DNA of 64,000 bases from Actinophytocola sp050699935 (lineage in GTDB: Bacteria; Actinomycetota; Actinomycetes; Mycobacteriales; Pseudonocardiaceae). This document shows, piece by piece, positions 31,713 to 39,939 of the stretch. The position numbers were made by a program, and so were the translations under genes. Position 1 is the first letter of the stretch, and each line of letters opens with the position of its first letter. The notes beneath the pieces were generated by a model. That model was not told the origin of the DNA and did no database searches. It worked only from the letters and a program-made list of their open reading frames with translations. The DNA is taken from contig NZ_JBOHGB010000012.1 in assembly GCF_050699935.1 (NCBI RefSeq), positions 22,938 to 86,937 on the forward strand. Direction: 5' to 3'.

Positions 31713-33248
31713 ATGGGAATGGAGTTCCTCCTCGAACTGCCGTCGACATGCTGCGGCAACCGAGTCGCGATAGGTCCGTCGACAGACGGGATCACCTTCG
31801 ACCGGCTGGCACGGCGCGCGGCCACGGCAGCCGCGGCGTTCGGCGGGTTCGGCGCGAAGCACGTCGCGTACGTGGGCCGCAACGGTCCCGAGTTCTCGGT
31901 CGCCGTACTGGCAGCGCTGACGGCCGGGATCCCGATCGTGCCGCTGAACTACCGGCTGCCGCCCGCCGACCTCGCCGCGCTGATCGACCGGCTCGACACC
32001 CCGCTCGTGCTGGCGGACGCCGACGTCCTGGAGCGGCTGCCAGTACGCGGACACCACCTGTGCACGATCGCGGACTGGTGGTCGGTGACGAACCCGGATG
32101 GACCGGCGGAGCGCACCGAGGCCGTGGCGCGTGCCGACGATCCGGCCGTCATGCTCTTCACCAGCGGCACGACCTCGACCCCCAAGTGCGTCGTGCTCCG
32201 GCAGGACCATCTCGCGTCTTACGTTCTGCGAGCCGTCGACCCCGTGTCCGCCGGAGCTGACGAATGCGCGCTGGTCAGCCTTCCCCCGTACCACATCGCG
32301 GGAGTGATGGCGGTGCTGACCAACACGTGTGCGGCGCGGCGGGTGGTCCACCTGAGCACGTTCGACCCGCAGGCATGGCTGGACACGGTTCGCGATCAGG
32401 GAGTCACGACCGCCATGGTGGTGCCGACGATGCTCGCCCGGCTCGTCGACTGTCTCAACGGGACAGACGCCGGCGTGCCGACGCTACGGACCCTGTCCTA
32501 CGGTGGCGCACGACTTCCAGCATCCGTGCTCGAACGCGCATTGACCTCGTTCCCGACGACCGGACTCGTCAACGCGTACGGGTTGACCGAGACGAGCTCG
32601 ACGATCGCGGCGCTCGGGCCGGAGGATCACCGGACCGCGTTCGCCAGCGAGGACCCCGACGTGCGCGCCCGCCTGACGAGCGTGGGAAGGCCGTTGCCCG
32701 GGGTGGAGGTCGCGGTCCGCTCCGCCGCGGGCGCGTCCGTGCCCGCCGGGGATGTCGGCGACCTGTGGGTGCGGGGTCGGCAGGTGTCGGGGGAGTACAC
32801 CGGTTCGGGCAGCACGCTCGACGCCGACGGCTGGTTCCGCACGCGCGACCTGGCCCGAATCGACGCCGAGGGTTTCCTGTTCATCGAGGGCAGGGCGGAC
32901 GACACGATCATCCGGGGCGGCGAGAACGTGGCGCCAGCCGAGGTCGAGGACGCGCTGCTGCACCACCCCGACATCCGTGAGGCGGCAGTGGTCGGCGTGC
33001 CGGACGAGGAGTGGGGCGAGCGCATCGCGGCGGCAGTCGTGCTCGTGCCGGAAGCGGACACGTCCGTGGCCGCGATCACCGCGTGGGCACAGCAGCGCCT
33101 GCGCTCGTCCCGGACGCCTGACCAGATCGTGTTCTGGCCGAGCCTGCCATACAACGCCGTCGGGAAGCTGCTGCGCCGGCAGGTCGCGCAAGCCCTCACC
33201 GCAGGAGGAACGGCGGCTGACAAGGACCCGACAAGGAGTGCGACGTGA
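31713..33248 (+). CDS. AMP-dependent acyl-CoA ligase
   Basis: A 511-residue member of the ANL adenylating superfamily. Core motifs are present in order: LFTSGTTSTPKCVV (phosphate loop), YGLTETSSTI, GWFRTRDLARID, and the C-terminal catalytic lysine in YNAVGKLLRRQV. It activates a carboxylic acid to an acyl-CoA via an acyl-AMP. It directly follows the TRAP genes, so the imported acid is its likely substrate. GGAG precedes ATG 31713. Its stop overlaps the start of a small conserved gene (GTGA). Confidence 0.92.
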   Translation: MGMEFLLELPSTCCGNRVAIGPSTDGITFDRLARRAATAAAAFGGFGAKHVAYVGRNGPEFSVAVLAALTAGIPIVPLNYRLPPADLAALIDRLDTPLVLADADVLERLPVRGHHLCTIADWWSVTNPDGPAERTEAVARADDPAVMLFTSGTTSTPKCVVLRQDHLASYVLRAVDPVSAGADECALVSLPPYHIAGVMAVLTNTCAARRVVHLSTFDPQAWLDTVRDQGVTTAMVVPTMLARLVDCLNGTDAGVPTLRTLSYGGARLPASVLERALTSFPTTGLVNAYGLTETSSTIAALGPEDHRTAFASEDPDVRARLTSVGRPLPGVEVAVRSAAGASVPAGDVGDLWVRGRQVSGEYTGSGSTLDADGWFRTRDLARIDAEGFLFIEGRADDTIIRGGENVAPAEVEDALLHHPDIREAAVVGVPDEEWGERIAAAVVLVPEADTSVAAITAWAQQRLRSSRTPDQIVFWPSLPYNAVGKLLRRQVAQALTAGGTAADKDPTRSAT

Positions 33249-33574
33249 CAAGCCAGGTGATACTGAGAACAGGAGCCCGTCTGCGCAGCCAGGTCTGCTC
33301 GACCGAGGTCATCGTCGTCAGGCCGCCCAGCCGCACGGGCTCGACACTGACCTGTGGCGGCACGCCACTCGTGAACATCGACGCGCCGCCGCCTCCGGCC
33401 GATGCTGCACCGGCATCCGGTTTCGCCGCAGGGAATGCGCTCGGCAAGCGCTACACGAGTCCGACGGACGAGGCACTCGAGATCCTCGTGACGAAGGCCG
33501 GCAGCGGGACCCTCGCCGACGGGGACACACCGCTCGTGGTGAAGCCGAGCAAGGCGCTGCCCTCCAGTGACTGA
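33245..33574 (+). CDS. Small conserved protein coupled to the acyl-CoA ligase
   Basis: A 109-residue soluble protein that starts at a GTG overlapping the ligase stop (GTGA at 33245-33248). It has two cysteines (Q-V-C-S-T-E-V-I-V-V and L-T-C-G-G-T-P-L-V), a middle GNALGKRYTSPTDEALEILV strand pattern and an end SGTLADGDTPLVVKPSKALP. From memory, similar small proteins accompany acyl-CoA ligases in other actinomycetes; no function is known to me. It faces the TetR gene tail to tail with seven bases between. The coupling suggests a partner of the ligase. Confidence 0.72.
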   Translation: MTSQVILRTGARLRSQVCSTEVIVVRPPSRTGSTLTCGGTPLVNIDAPPPPADAAPASGFAAGNALGKRYTSPTDEALEILVTKAGSGTLADGDTPLVVKPSKALPSSD

Positions 33575-33581
33575 ACAACGG

Positions 33582-34205
33582 TCAGGCGGTACGCGCCCCC
33601 ACGGCGTTGAGGGCGATCTTCGCGTACTGCCGCGCCATGTCCTCCGGCGAGCTCGGCCCGTGGGGGTCGAACCAGGTCGTGATGGCCTGGCACATGCCGA
33701 GCAGCGCCCGGGCGGTGTCCACGGAGTCAACTGGGTGGAACACGCCCTCGGCGGTCCCCTTGTCGATGATCTCCACCAGGAGCACCTCGAGCCGCTTGCG
33801 CATGGCCACGTAGTGCTTGCGGTTCTCGGGCTCGAGGTAGCGCATCTCCCGGTCCAGTGCCATCGCCCCGACCTCGCGGGTCAGGTGCAGCACAATGGCC
33901 TCCACGAGGTGGGCCATACGCTTCTCCGGCCGGTCGCCCGCGTCGTCGAGCGCGCGCTCGACGCGGGCGAGCACGGCGACCATGTTGAGCTCGAGCACCG
34001 CCACGAGCATCGCCTGCTTGTTCTTGTAGTGGTAGTACAGCGCCGGCACGGTGACCCCGGCGCGGGCGGCGATGTCCCTGACCGATGCGCCGTGGTAGCC
34101 CTTTTCGTGGAAGACCTGGCGCGCCCCGGCGAGGATCGGCGCGTGCTCGGTCGGCTGGACCTCCCGCCAGCTCCCGGCAGCTTTGACTCCTTGCTTCGAG
34201 GTCAC
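33582..34205 (-). CDS. TetR-family repressor, probable regulator of the TRAP/UGSC cluster
   Basis: A 207-residue TetR regulator. The DNA-binding helix-turn-helix is GASVRDIAARAGVTVPALYY followed by HYKNKQAML; the ligand domain (ALDREMRYLEPENRKHY) resembles regulators that sense acyl-CoA esters. I chose GTG 34205 with AAGGGGA upstream; a longer frame would run through the operator. The palindrome TGAGCGGGCGATCGCTCA lies 25 bases upstream (34231-34248), and matching sites precede dctP and the selenoprotein gene. It therefore probably represses itself and both operons until a CoA-thioester intermediate binds. Confidence 0.88.
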   Translation of the reverse strand: MTSKQGVKAAGSWREVQPTEHAPILAGARQVFHEKGYHGASVRDIAARAGVTVPALYYHYKNKQAMLVAVLELNMVAVLARVERALDDAGDRPEKRMAHLVEAIVLHLTREVGAMALDREMRYLEPENRKHYVAMRKRLEVLLVEIIDKGTAEGVFHPVDSVDTARALLGMCQAITTWFDPHGPSSPEDMARQYAKIALNAVGARTA

Positions 34206-34230
34206 CAGTGTCGTCCCCTTGGATCGTGGC

Positions 34231-34248
34231 TGAGCGGGCGATCGCTCA
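34231..34248 (-). promoter_or_regulatory. TetR operator in the TetR/cupin intergenic region
   Basis: TGAGCGGGCGATCGCTCA, an 18-bp palindrome with perfect 6-bp outer arms. It matches the site at 36524-36541 in 15 of 18 bases. A TATAGT element on the minus strand ends nine bases upstream of it, so the site lies at the transcription start of the TetR gene. Confidence 0.7.
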
Positions 34249-34328
34249 TCCTCTCCCACTATACGGGTTCATTTCCCCGCAGTCTTCACCGATACCCGCT
34301 GCCATCCATGGAAAGAGGGAAGAAAGTA

Positions 34329-34757
34329 ATGACCGCGGCCGATCGCACGAAGAGCGTCTTTCAAACCGACAACCGGAAAATGCGTCCGCAGCAGTCGTCC
34401 TCATGGGACGACCTCGGCTGGTCGCCCGGCCAGGGCGGCGCACGAGTAAGCAAGGTGACCGTTGGGCACCAGGGCGATGTGAACGCACCGGTGATCGTCA
34501 TGGTTGAGTTCCCGCCGCACGCCGTCGTCCCCCCGCACTCACATCCCTCCGACTACGTGGAGGTGATCCTCTCGGGATCGCAGCAGGTGACCGGCAAATG
34601 GCACCACGCGGGCGACGTCCGGATCGTCAAGGCGGGGACCGGCTACGGCCCTCTGATCGCGGGTCCGGAGGGCGCCGTCGTGGCGATCGTCTTCAGCAGC
34701 GGCGACATGGCGCCGACCTGGCTGTCCAAGGACTCCACCGGCGCCGAGACCGAGTGA
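34329..34757 (+). CDS. Cupin domain protein
   Basis: A 142-residue single-domain cupin. The first cupin motif appears as PPHAVVPPHSHPSDYVEVIL with the metal-ligand histidines, and the barrel ends VAIVFSSGDMAPTWL. Such proteins are small metal-dependent enzymes or binding proteins; PHSHPSDYVEVILSGSQQ is typical of those acting on small acids. ATG 34329 is behind AGAGGGAAG. It is divergent from the TetR gene and abuts the stop of the ThDP enzyme without any gap. The reaction is unknown. Confidence 0.82.
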   Translation: MTAADRTKSVFQTDNRKMRPQQSSSWDDLGWSPGQGGARVSKVTVGHQGDVNAPVIVMVEFPPHAVVPPHSHPSDYVEVILSGSQQVTGKWHHAGDVRIVKAGTGYGPLIAGPEGAVVAIVFSSGDMAPTWLSKDSTGAETE

Positions 34758-36413
34758 CTAACCGATGGGCGCCAGCCCGATATCCTCGGCATACCAGCTC
34801 GCGAGCACGTCGCCGTTGATCGGCACCTCGATCAGGTAGGGCGTGCGACGGTGGACGGCATCCGCTACCAGGCGGCCGATCTCGTCGAGGTCGGCCGCTC
34901 GGCCGGCCGACAAGCCGAGCGCCCGGGCCAGCCCGGTGAACGAGGGGTTGTCGAACTCGGCTATGCCGCTCGGCAGACCGGCGTGGCGCAGGGCGTGGAC
35001 CTCGGCCCCGTAGGCGTTGTCGTTGAGTACCACGACGATCAGGGGCAGCCGGTACCGGGCCGCGGTGTCGAGATCGCCCAGACTCATCATCAGCCCGCCG
35101 TCGCCCACGATGGCGACGGTGCACCGGCCGGGCGCCGCGATCGACGCGCCCACGGCCGTGCCCACGGCCATTCCGATGGCCCCGAAGCCCAACGTGAACA
35201 GGAAGTCGGTCGGCGCCGAGGCGCGCAGGTACATCGCCGGGAAACCGCAGAAGTGGCCACCGTCCACGACGACCGTCCGTTGCACGGGAAGTGCCTCGTC
35301 GAGATGGCACATGACCACACGCGGGTCCAGCCCATCGCCCTCGACTGCGTCGAAACGAGGCGTGCCGCGCAAGGTCGTCAACTCGCCAACGACCTCGGGG
35401 TTACGGAACCCGTCGACCGGCTCGACCGGCTCGCCCGGCAACGCGTCGAGCAGCGCCCGAACGGTGCGGGATGCGCTGCCGTGCACCGGCACCCGGCGGC
35501 CCGGGAAGCCGTTGCCGAGAACCTCACGGGCGTGATCGCAGTGGATGACGGTCGCGTCGGGAATCAGCGACGCGTCATCGCCGACGCACCGACGGTCGAG
35601 GCTTGTCCCTACGGCGACCACGCAGTCGGCCCGACGGAGCAGCCGACGGACACCCGGTGTCGCCAGGCTGCCCGCGATACCGAGGTCGAATGGGCTGCCG
35701 TCGAAGAGCCCCTTCGCGGGCAGGGTGGTGGCCAGCAAAGCTCCCACCCGATCGGCGAGCCGCTCCATCGGCTCGCGGGCCGAGTCCACCACGGCGCCTC
35801 GGCCGGCGAGGACGACGGGGCACGTGCTGCGCCCGAGCAGGTCCGCCGCACCAGCGACGTCCCCGTCGTCCGGCGGGATCGCGGCGGCGGTGGCGCCCGC
35901 GGGCCTGGGCCACCCGAGTGGAAAGGCGCTCCGTTGCTGCGATGTCGGCACCTGCACCACGACGGGCCGCCTCGTGCTCGCGGCCTCCGCGGCCGCAAGG
36001 GTGACCGCGTGGCCCCAGTTGCGCTCGCCGTCCAGGTCGGCGAAGCCCACACCGGTCGCGTCAGCGAGCGTCGCCTGGTCGAACCACTGGCTGGACGTCC
36101 TCGGCACGGTGCCGGTGAACACCAGGAGCGGGCTGTGGTGGCGAGCGGCGGTGGCGAGCGCCGTCACCCCGTTGGTCAGCCCCGGGCCCTGGGTGACCAC
36201 CACCGCCGCCATGCCGCCGCCACGCCTGGCGTATCCGTCCGCCATGTTGATCGCGGCCGCCTCGTGCCGGGCGGCGACGTACGAGCAGCCGGTGCGCCCG
36301 GCGAAGTCAGCGGCGATCTCCAGCGACCCGTTCCCGGCGACGCCGAACATCGTTCTGATCCCCGCCCGCTCGACACCGGCAGCGACCACCTGGTACCCGA
36401 ACGCGGTCTCCAC
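34758..36413 (-). CDS. Thiamine-diphosphate enzyme (acetolactate synthase / benzoylformate decarboxylase-like)
   Basis: A 551-residue ThDP-dependent enzyme with the three usual domains. The catalytic Glu lies in VAARHEAAAINMADGYARRG, the central domain starts near PPDDGDVAGAADLL, and the cofactor motif is VAIVGDGGLMMSLGDLDTAA followed by NDNAYG. These enzymes cleave or join C-C bonds next to a carbonyl, for example decarboxylating 2-oxo acids. The GTG at 36413 has GGGGAGG upstream. It is divergent from the selenoprotein gene and shares the same promoter region, so it is likely part of the pathway. Confidence 0.87.
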   Translation of the reverse strand: METAFGYQVVAAGVERAGIRTMFGVAGNGSLEIAADFAGRTGCSYVAARHEAAAINMADGYARRGGGMAAVVVTQGPGLTNGVTALATAARHHSPLLVFTGTVPRTSSQWFDQATLADATGVGFADLDGERNWGHAVTLAAAEAASTRRPVVVQVPTSQQRSAFPLGWPRPAGATAAAIPPDDGDVAGAADLLGRSTCPVVLAGRGAVVDSAREPMERLADRVGALLATTLPAKGLFDGSPFDLGIAGSLATPGVRRLLRRADCVVAVGTSLDRRCVGDDASLIPDATVIHCDHAREVLGNGFPGRRVPVHGSASRTVRALLDALPGEPVEPVDGFRNPEVVGELTTLRGTPRFDAVEGDGLDPRVVMCHLDEALPVQRTVVVDGGHFCGFPAMYLRASAPTDFLFTLGFGAIGMAVGTAVGASIAAPGRCTVAIVGDGGLMMSLGDLDTAARYRLPLIVVVLNDNAYGAEVHALRHAGLPSGIAEFDNPSFTGLARALGLSAGRAADLDEIGRLVADAVHRRTPYLIEVPINGDVLASWYAEDIGLAPIG

Positions 36414-36494
36414 GCCACACCTCCCCGCCGGGCCGGCATCCCGCCGACACCCGCCACGACCAGCCAACACGTCGCCCAGCGGTCGATCACAGCC

Positions 36495-36541
36495 TTGACA
36501 CCGTCGCGGCCTGGAGGGCAAACTGAGCGAGCGTTCGCTCT
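36495..36541 (+). promoter_or_regulatory. Promoter and TetR-type operator of the UGSC selenoprotein operon
   Basis: TTGACA (36495-36500) and CAAACT (36519-36524) are 18 bases apart; the operator TGAGCGAGCGTTCGCTCT (36524-36541) begins at the last base of the -10. The layout is identical to that before dctP (28562-28608), so one repressor should block both. Confidence 0.72.
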
Positions 36542-36601
36542 TGCGAGCATACGCCCGGGCTGCCCGGTGGTACAGCCCGTTCCGTGAAGGGAAATCGTGC
36601 T

Positions 36602-37177
36602 ATGACAGCGCCGAGAATCCAGATCTGCAGCCCCATCGGACATCCGCGAGATGCGCCGCCGGAGACTGTGGTCGCGCGAGAACCGGAACGGAAACGGGCC
36701 CCGGGCCTGGACGGTTCCGTGGTCGCCTTCCGAGTGCAGTGGGAGAGCTTCGACACCTTCATGGAGCGGGTCGGGTCGAACCTGCGCGACCGGTTCGGCG
36801 TCGTCGACGTGAACTGGTGGAAGCTGCCGAAGCTGCCGGACTGGTCGCGGGCGAGCCAGCTCGCCGTGTTCGACCGGCAGCTGACCGACCTCGCGGCGCG
36901 CAGCGACTGGGCGATCGTCGGCCTCGCGGCTTGAGGCTCCTGTACGTCATGGAGTGTCCATGACGCCGTCAACTCCCTGCGCCACGGCCTGCCCACGGTG
37001 ACAGTCGTGACCGAGCACTTCAAGAGCCTCGCCGAGATGGCGGCGAAGGCGAAGGGGGTCGAGCTGCCGATGGTCGTCGTCCCGCACCCGTTCGAGACGC
37101 TGCGTCCGAAGGTGCTCGCGGCCCTCGCGGACGAGAAGGTCGACGAGATCGTCGGCCTGATCGAACAACAACTCTAG
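36602..37177 (+). CDS. UGSC-family selenoprotein (TGA at codon 111 read as selenocysteine)
   Basis: Translated through an in-frame TGA (36932-36934) the gene gives a 191-residue protein: AIVGLAA, Sec111, then GSCTSWSVHDAVNSLRHGLP and a tail through VVVPHPFETLRPKVLAALAD to a TAG at 37175-37177. U-G-S-C at the end of a beta strand, followed by a helix and G-L-P-T-V, is exactly the diagnostic motif of the UGSC family, known in Sec and Cys versions. A perfect 9-bp hairpin starts ten bases after the TGA, the place of a bacterial SECIS. ATG 36602 has GAAGGGA upstream. The Sec/Cys114 pair suggests a redox site. Without recoding, the product would stop at 110 residues, before the conserved site. The next gene starts 31 bases later. 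Confidence 0.9.
36945..36965 (+). promoter_or_regulatory. Candidate bacterial SECIS hairpin
   Basis: CGTCATGGA-GTG-TCCATGACG: a perfect 9-bp stem with a GTG loop, starting ten bases after the TGA and with its apex about 20 bases downstream of it. Bacterial SECIS elements are stem-loops directly after the UGA with a G among the first loop bases; both conditions hold. The hairpin is in the coding frame and keeps the conserved TSWSVHDAV residues. Confidence 0.75.
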
Positions 37178-37208
37178 GACCGTTCGAGACGTTGCGGGAG
37201 GAGGGGTC

Positions 37209-38294
37209 GTGTCGGAGACCACGCGAGCCGAAAGCGGTGAATACGTATCGGACATTCTCGAGTGGACGTTGCCGGACGAGTTCACCGACGACGTGAGCGC
37301 GGCGGCGTTCGAACGGTCGGTGGACGAGGGATGGGGCGACGGCCTGCCCGTCATCGCGCCCACGCGCCAGCGGGTCCGCCGGATGCTCGATGCGGCCGAC
37401 CTCTCGGCCGAGGATGTCGTGGCCGTCCTGCCGCCGAGGAACGGCGTCGCGACCGCCGAGAAGATCGCGGCCAACGCGGTCATGGCGGGGTGCCGGCCGC
37501 AGGACATGCCGGCTGTGGTCGCCGCGGTGGAGGCCGTCGCGATCCCGGAGTACGAGCTATACGGGACGAACACGACGACGAACCCGTGTGCACCGCTGCT
37601 GATCGTGAACGGCCCGGCACGAGCGCGTCTCGGTCTGAACACCTCCTGGGGCATGTTCGGCCCATGCTTTCGTCCCAACGCGACGATCGGGCGGGCACTC
37701 AACCTGACGCTGATCAACATCGCCGGTCGGGTGCCCGGCGAGATCAGCAAGGGTACCTACAAGATGCCGGGCGCCTTCACGCTGTGCGCTGCGGAGTGGG
37801 AGGAGGAGAGTCCCTGGGAGCCGCTGCACGTGTCCCGAGGCTTCGCCGCGACCGACTGCGTCGCCACCACGCTGTCGGTCGCCGGTACGACGAACATCGT
37901 CGACAGCGACAGCCATACGGGCATGGACCTGGCGTACACCCTCGCGCACACGATGAGCATCTACGGAACCAACTCCTGGATCTTCTACGGGCAAGGTGAG
38001 TCGGCCCTCATGCTGTCGCCTCCCCACGCGCATCTGCTGGCGGAGTCATTCGACACCAGGCGTGAGCTCCAGGAGTTCTTCCATGAGACCTGCCGCATAC
38101 CGCTCCAGCACTTCCCGGAGTTCCGCATCGAACGCATGCGACGCCGCGGCCTCCACGTCATCGACGAGCGAGGCGTATGGATCAGCAACAGGCCGGACCA
38201 GTTCATGGTCTTCGTCGCCGGTGGCCCCGGCGGTTATCACTCCTGCTTCCTGCCCGGGTTCGGCGACTCGTACGCGACCAGCAGGCCGTTCTAG
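37209..38294 (+). CDS. UGSC-partner protein (homologous to the C-terminal half of the 523-2127 fusion)
   Basis: A 361-residue protein without a recognised catalytic motif. Conserved stretches are WGDGLPVIAPTRQRVRRML, AANAVMAGCRPQDMPAVVAA, TNPCAPLLIVNGPARARLGL, NATIGRALNLTLINIAG and the C-terminal MVFVAGGPGGYHSCFLPGFG. Each has a counterpart in the C-terminal part of the fusion protein at 523-2127, whose N-terminal part is UGSC-like. The pair therefore very likely forms a complex. GTG 37209 is behind GGAGGAGGGG. Several cysteines (GCRP, NPCAP, GPCFR, ATDCV) could interact with the selenocysteine. Enzymatic role unknown. Confidence 0.8.
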   Translation: MSETTRAESGEYVSDILEWTLPDEFTDDVSAAAFERSVDEGWGDGLPVIAPTRQRVRRMLDAADLSAEDVVAVLPPRNGVATAEKIAANAVMAGCRPQDMPAVVAAVEAVAIPEYELYGTNTTTNPCAPLLIVNGPARARLGLNTSWGMFGPCFRPNATIGRALNLTLINIAGRVPGEISKGTYKMPGAFTLCAAEWEEESPWEPLHVSRGFAATDCVATTLSVAGTTNIVDSDSHTGMDLAYTLAHTMSIYGTNSWIFYGQGESALMLSPPHAHLLAESFDTRRELQEFFHETCRIPLQHFPEFRIERMRRRGLHVIDERGVWISNRPDQFMVFVAGGPGGYHSCFLPGFGDSYATSRPF

Positions 38295-38295
38295 C

Positions 38296-39447
38296 ATGGG
38301 CATGACCACGGAGATCATCGGCGCCGCCGAGCGCACACCCAGCCGGTCCGCGGAGGGCGTCACGGTCCCGGAGCTCCTCGTAGAGATCGCGGGCGCCGCG
38401 GTGGACGACGCCGAGATCGCACTCCGGGATGTCGACGGCCTGCTGATCGCACCGCGGGTCATCGGCTCCCCGCTGACGATGCCGGCGACCGTCGGCGAGT
38501 ACCTGGGCAGCACACCGTCCTATCTGGACATCGTGGATCTCGGCGGGGCGACCGCGGTCGGGATGATCGCGCGTGCGTCGGCTGCGATCGCGACAGGGTT
38601 GTGCCGGCGGGTGCTGTGCGTGCTCGCGGACACCCTCGATCCCAAGTCCTTCTACCAGCGTCCCGTGCGCTGGGAGGGCGTTCCGGCGGCGGAGTTCGAG
38701 CGCCCGTTCGGCCCGATGGGCACCACAGCCGGCTACGGCCTGATCGCGCAACGGCATGCGTTCGAGTTCGGCACGACGGACGAGCAGCGGGTGAAGATCG
38801 CCGTCGACGAGCGGGCCAACGCCGCGATGAACCCCGCCGCCCTGTACCACGGCACGCCGCTCTCGACGGAGGACGTACTGGCCTCCGACCTGATCGCGGA
38901 TCCGTTGCACCGCCACGAGATCGTGACGCCGTGCACCGGCGCGGCGGCCTTCGTCGTGGCCGGCGACGGAGCGGGCGGGGCACGACGCGTGTCCGTGGCC
39001 GGGTATGGCGAGCTGACCACCCATGTGTCTCCGGCGCAGGCCGGCGACCTCATGACCTCGGGTCTGGCCGGCGCCGCGCGGCGGGCGTTCGACGACGCCC
39101 GGGTCGCGCCACCGGATGTCGACGTGGCATTGCTGTATGACTGCTACACGATCGCGGTCCTCATCGCGCTGGAGGACGCCGGCTTCTGCGCCAAGGGGCG
39201 AGGTGGCCCGTTCGTGGCCGAGCACGACCTGACATTCCGGGGCGACTTTCCGCTCAACCCGCACGGCGGGCAGCTCTCCTTCGGACAACCCGGGCTGGCC
39301 GGCGGGGCGGGGCACGTCGTCGAGGCAATGCGGCAGCTGACCGACACGGCCGGCGACCGCCAGGTTGACGGTTGTGAGCTCGCGTTCGTGTCCGGTAACG
39401 GAGGAATCATGGGTGAGCAGGCGTGTACGGTCCTGAAGAGAGTCTGA
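38296..39447 (+). CDS. Thiolase-superfamily protein (lipid-transfer/aldolase type)
   Basis: A 383-residue thiolase-fold protein. The usual nucleophile loop (C-A-S-G) reads VDLGGATAVGMIARASAAI, so the reactive Cys is replaced; the C-terminal active-site segments NPHGGQLSFGQPGLAGGAGH and SGNGGIMGEQACTVL are kept. This is the pattern of SCP2/Ltp-type proteins, some of which pair with a DUF35 protein and act as retro-aldolases in steroid side-chain breakdown. A DUF35 gene follows at once (39457), supporting such a complex. It starts two bases after the partner gene ends. Confidence 0.87.
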   Translation: MGMTTEIIGAAERTPSRSAEGVTVPELLVEIAGAAVDDAEIALRDVDGLLIAPRVIGSPLTMPATVGEYLGSTPSYLDIVDLGGATAVGMIARASAAIATGLCRRVLCVLADTLDPKSFYQRPVRWEGVPAAEFERPFGPMGTTAGYGLIAQRHAFEFGTTDEQRVKIAVDERANAAMNPAALYHGTPLSTEDVLASDLIADPLHRHEIVTPCTGAAAFVVAGDGAGGARRVSVAGYGELTTHVSPAQAGDLMTSGLAGAARRAFDDARVAPPDVDVALLYDCYTIAVLIALEDAGFCAKGRGGPFVAEHDLTFRGDFPLNPHGGQLSFGQPGLAGGAGHVVEAMRQLTDTAGDRQVDGCELAFVSGNGGIMGEQACTVLKRV

Positions 39448-39456
39448 GCGGCGGAG

Positions 39457-39885
39457 ATGTCCCAGCCCCCGCCCCGCCCGGTGTCAGCGCCCGGACCGAT
39501 CAGCGAACCGTTCTGGCGGGCGGCCGCGAAGGGCGTCCTCGCGATCCAGCGCTGCTCGTCCTGCCGCACGGCGATCCTCTATCCGCGAGCGCGCTGCCCG
39601 CGGTGTGGATCGCGGAGCCTGGCGTGGGAGCCGGCTCACGGACTGGCCACTTTGTACAGCTTCTCCGTGGTGCGCCGCGCGGTGCACCCGGCCTTCCGCG
39701 CGCGCCTGCCCTACGTGTACGCGCTGGTCGAGCTGTACGAGGGCCCGCGGCTCGTCACCAACGTCGTCGACTGCGACATCTCGGCGTTGCGCATCGGGAT
39801 GGAGCTCGAGGTGGTGTTCGAGATGTCGGGTGACATCGCCGTTCCGTTGTTCCGCCCGGCGCGGGGAGATCGGAGGATCGAATGA
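39457..39885 (+). CDS. Zn-ribbon / OB-fold DUF35 protein
   Basis: A 142-residue protein with an N-terminal rubredoxin-like zinc ribbon (C33-x2-C36 in QRCSSCRTAI and C47-x2-C50 in RCPRCGSRSL) and an OB-fold ending VVFEMSGDIAVPLFRPA. DUF35 proteins bind thiolase-fold partners and acyl-CoA, completing the active site of aldolases or thiolases. The gene lies nine bases after the thiolase-like gene. Its stop lies in an ATGA that could open a 16-codon frame, which I do not count as a gene. Confidence 0.93.
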   Translation: MSQPPPRPVSAPGPISEPFWRAAAKGVLAIQRCSSCRTAILYPRARCPRCGSRSLAWEPAHGLATLYSFSVVRRAVHPAFRARLPYVYALVELYEGPRLVTNVVDCDISALRIGMELEVVFEMSGDIAVPLFRPARGDRRIE

Positions 39886-39939
39886 ACCAACCACATGGCA
39901 CCGACATCGATGTCCGCAAGAACGGGTTCTGAGGGAGTC

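Noticed and set aside
36945..36965. Hairpin read as a transcription terminator
   Set aside because: No T run follows and it lies inside conserved coding sequence, ten bases after the TGA.
36935..37177. Separate small gene after the TGA of the UGSC gene
   Set aside because: No start codon with a ribosome site follows the TGA before the conserved GSC motif, and the segment is the missing C-terminal half of the same family fold in the same frame.
39882..39932. 16-codon frame starting in the ATGA at the end of the DUF35 gene
   Set aside because: Too short, no family pattern, and it ends before the next gene's ribosome site; probably chance, at most a coupling peptide.
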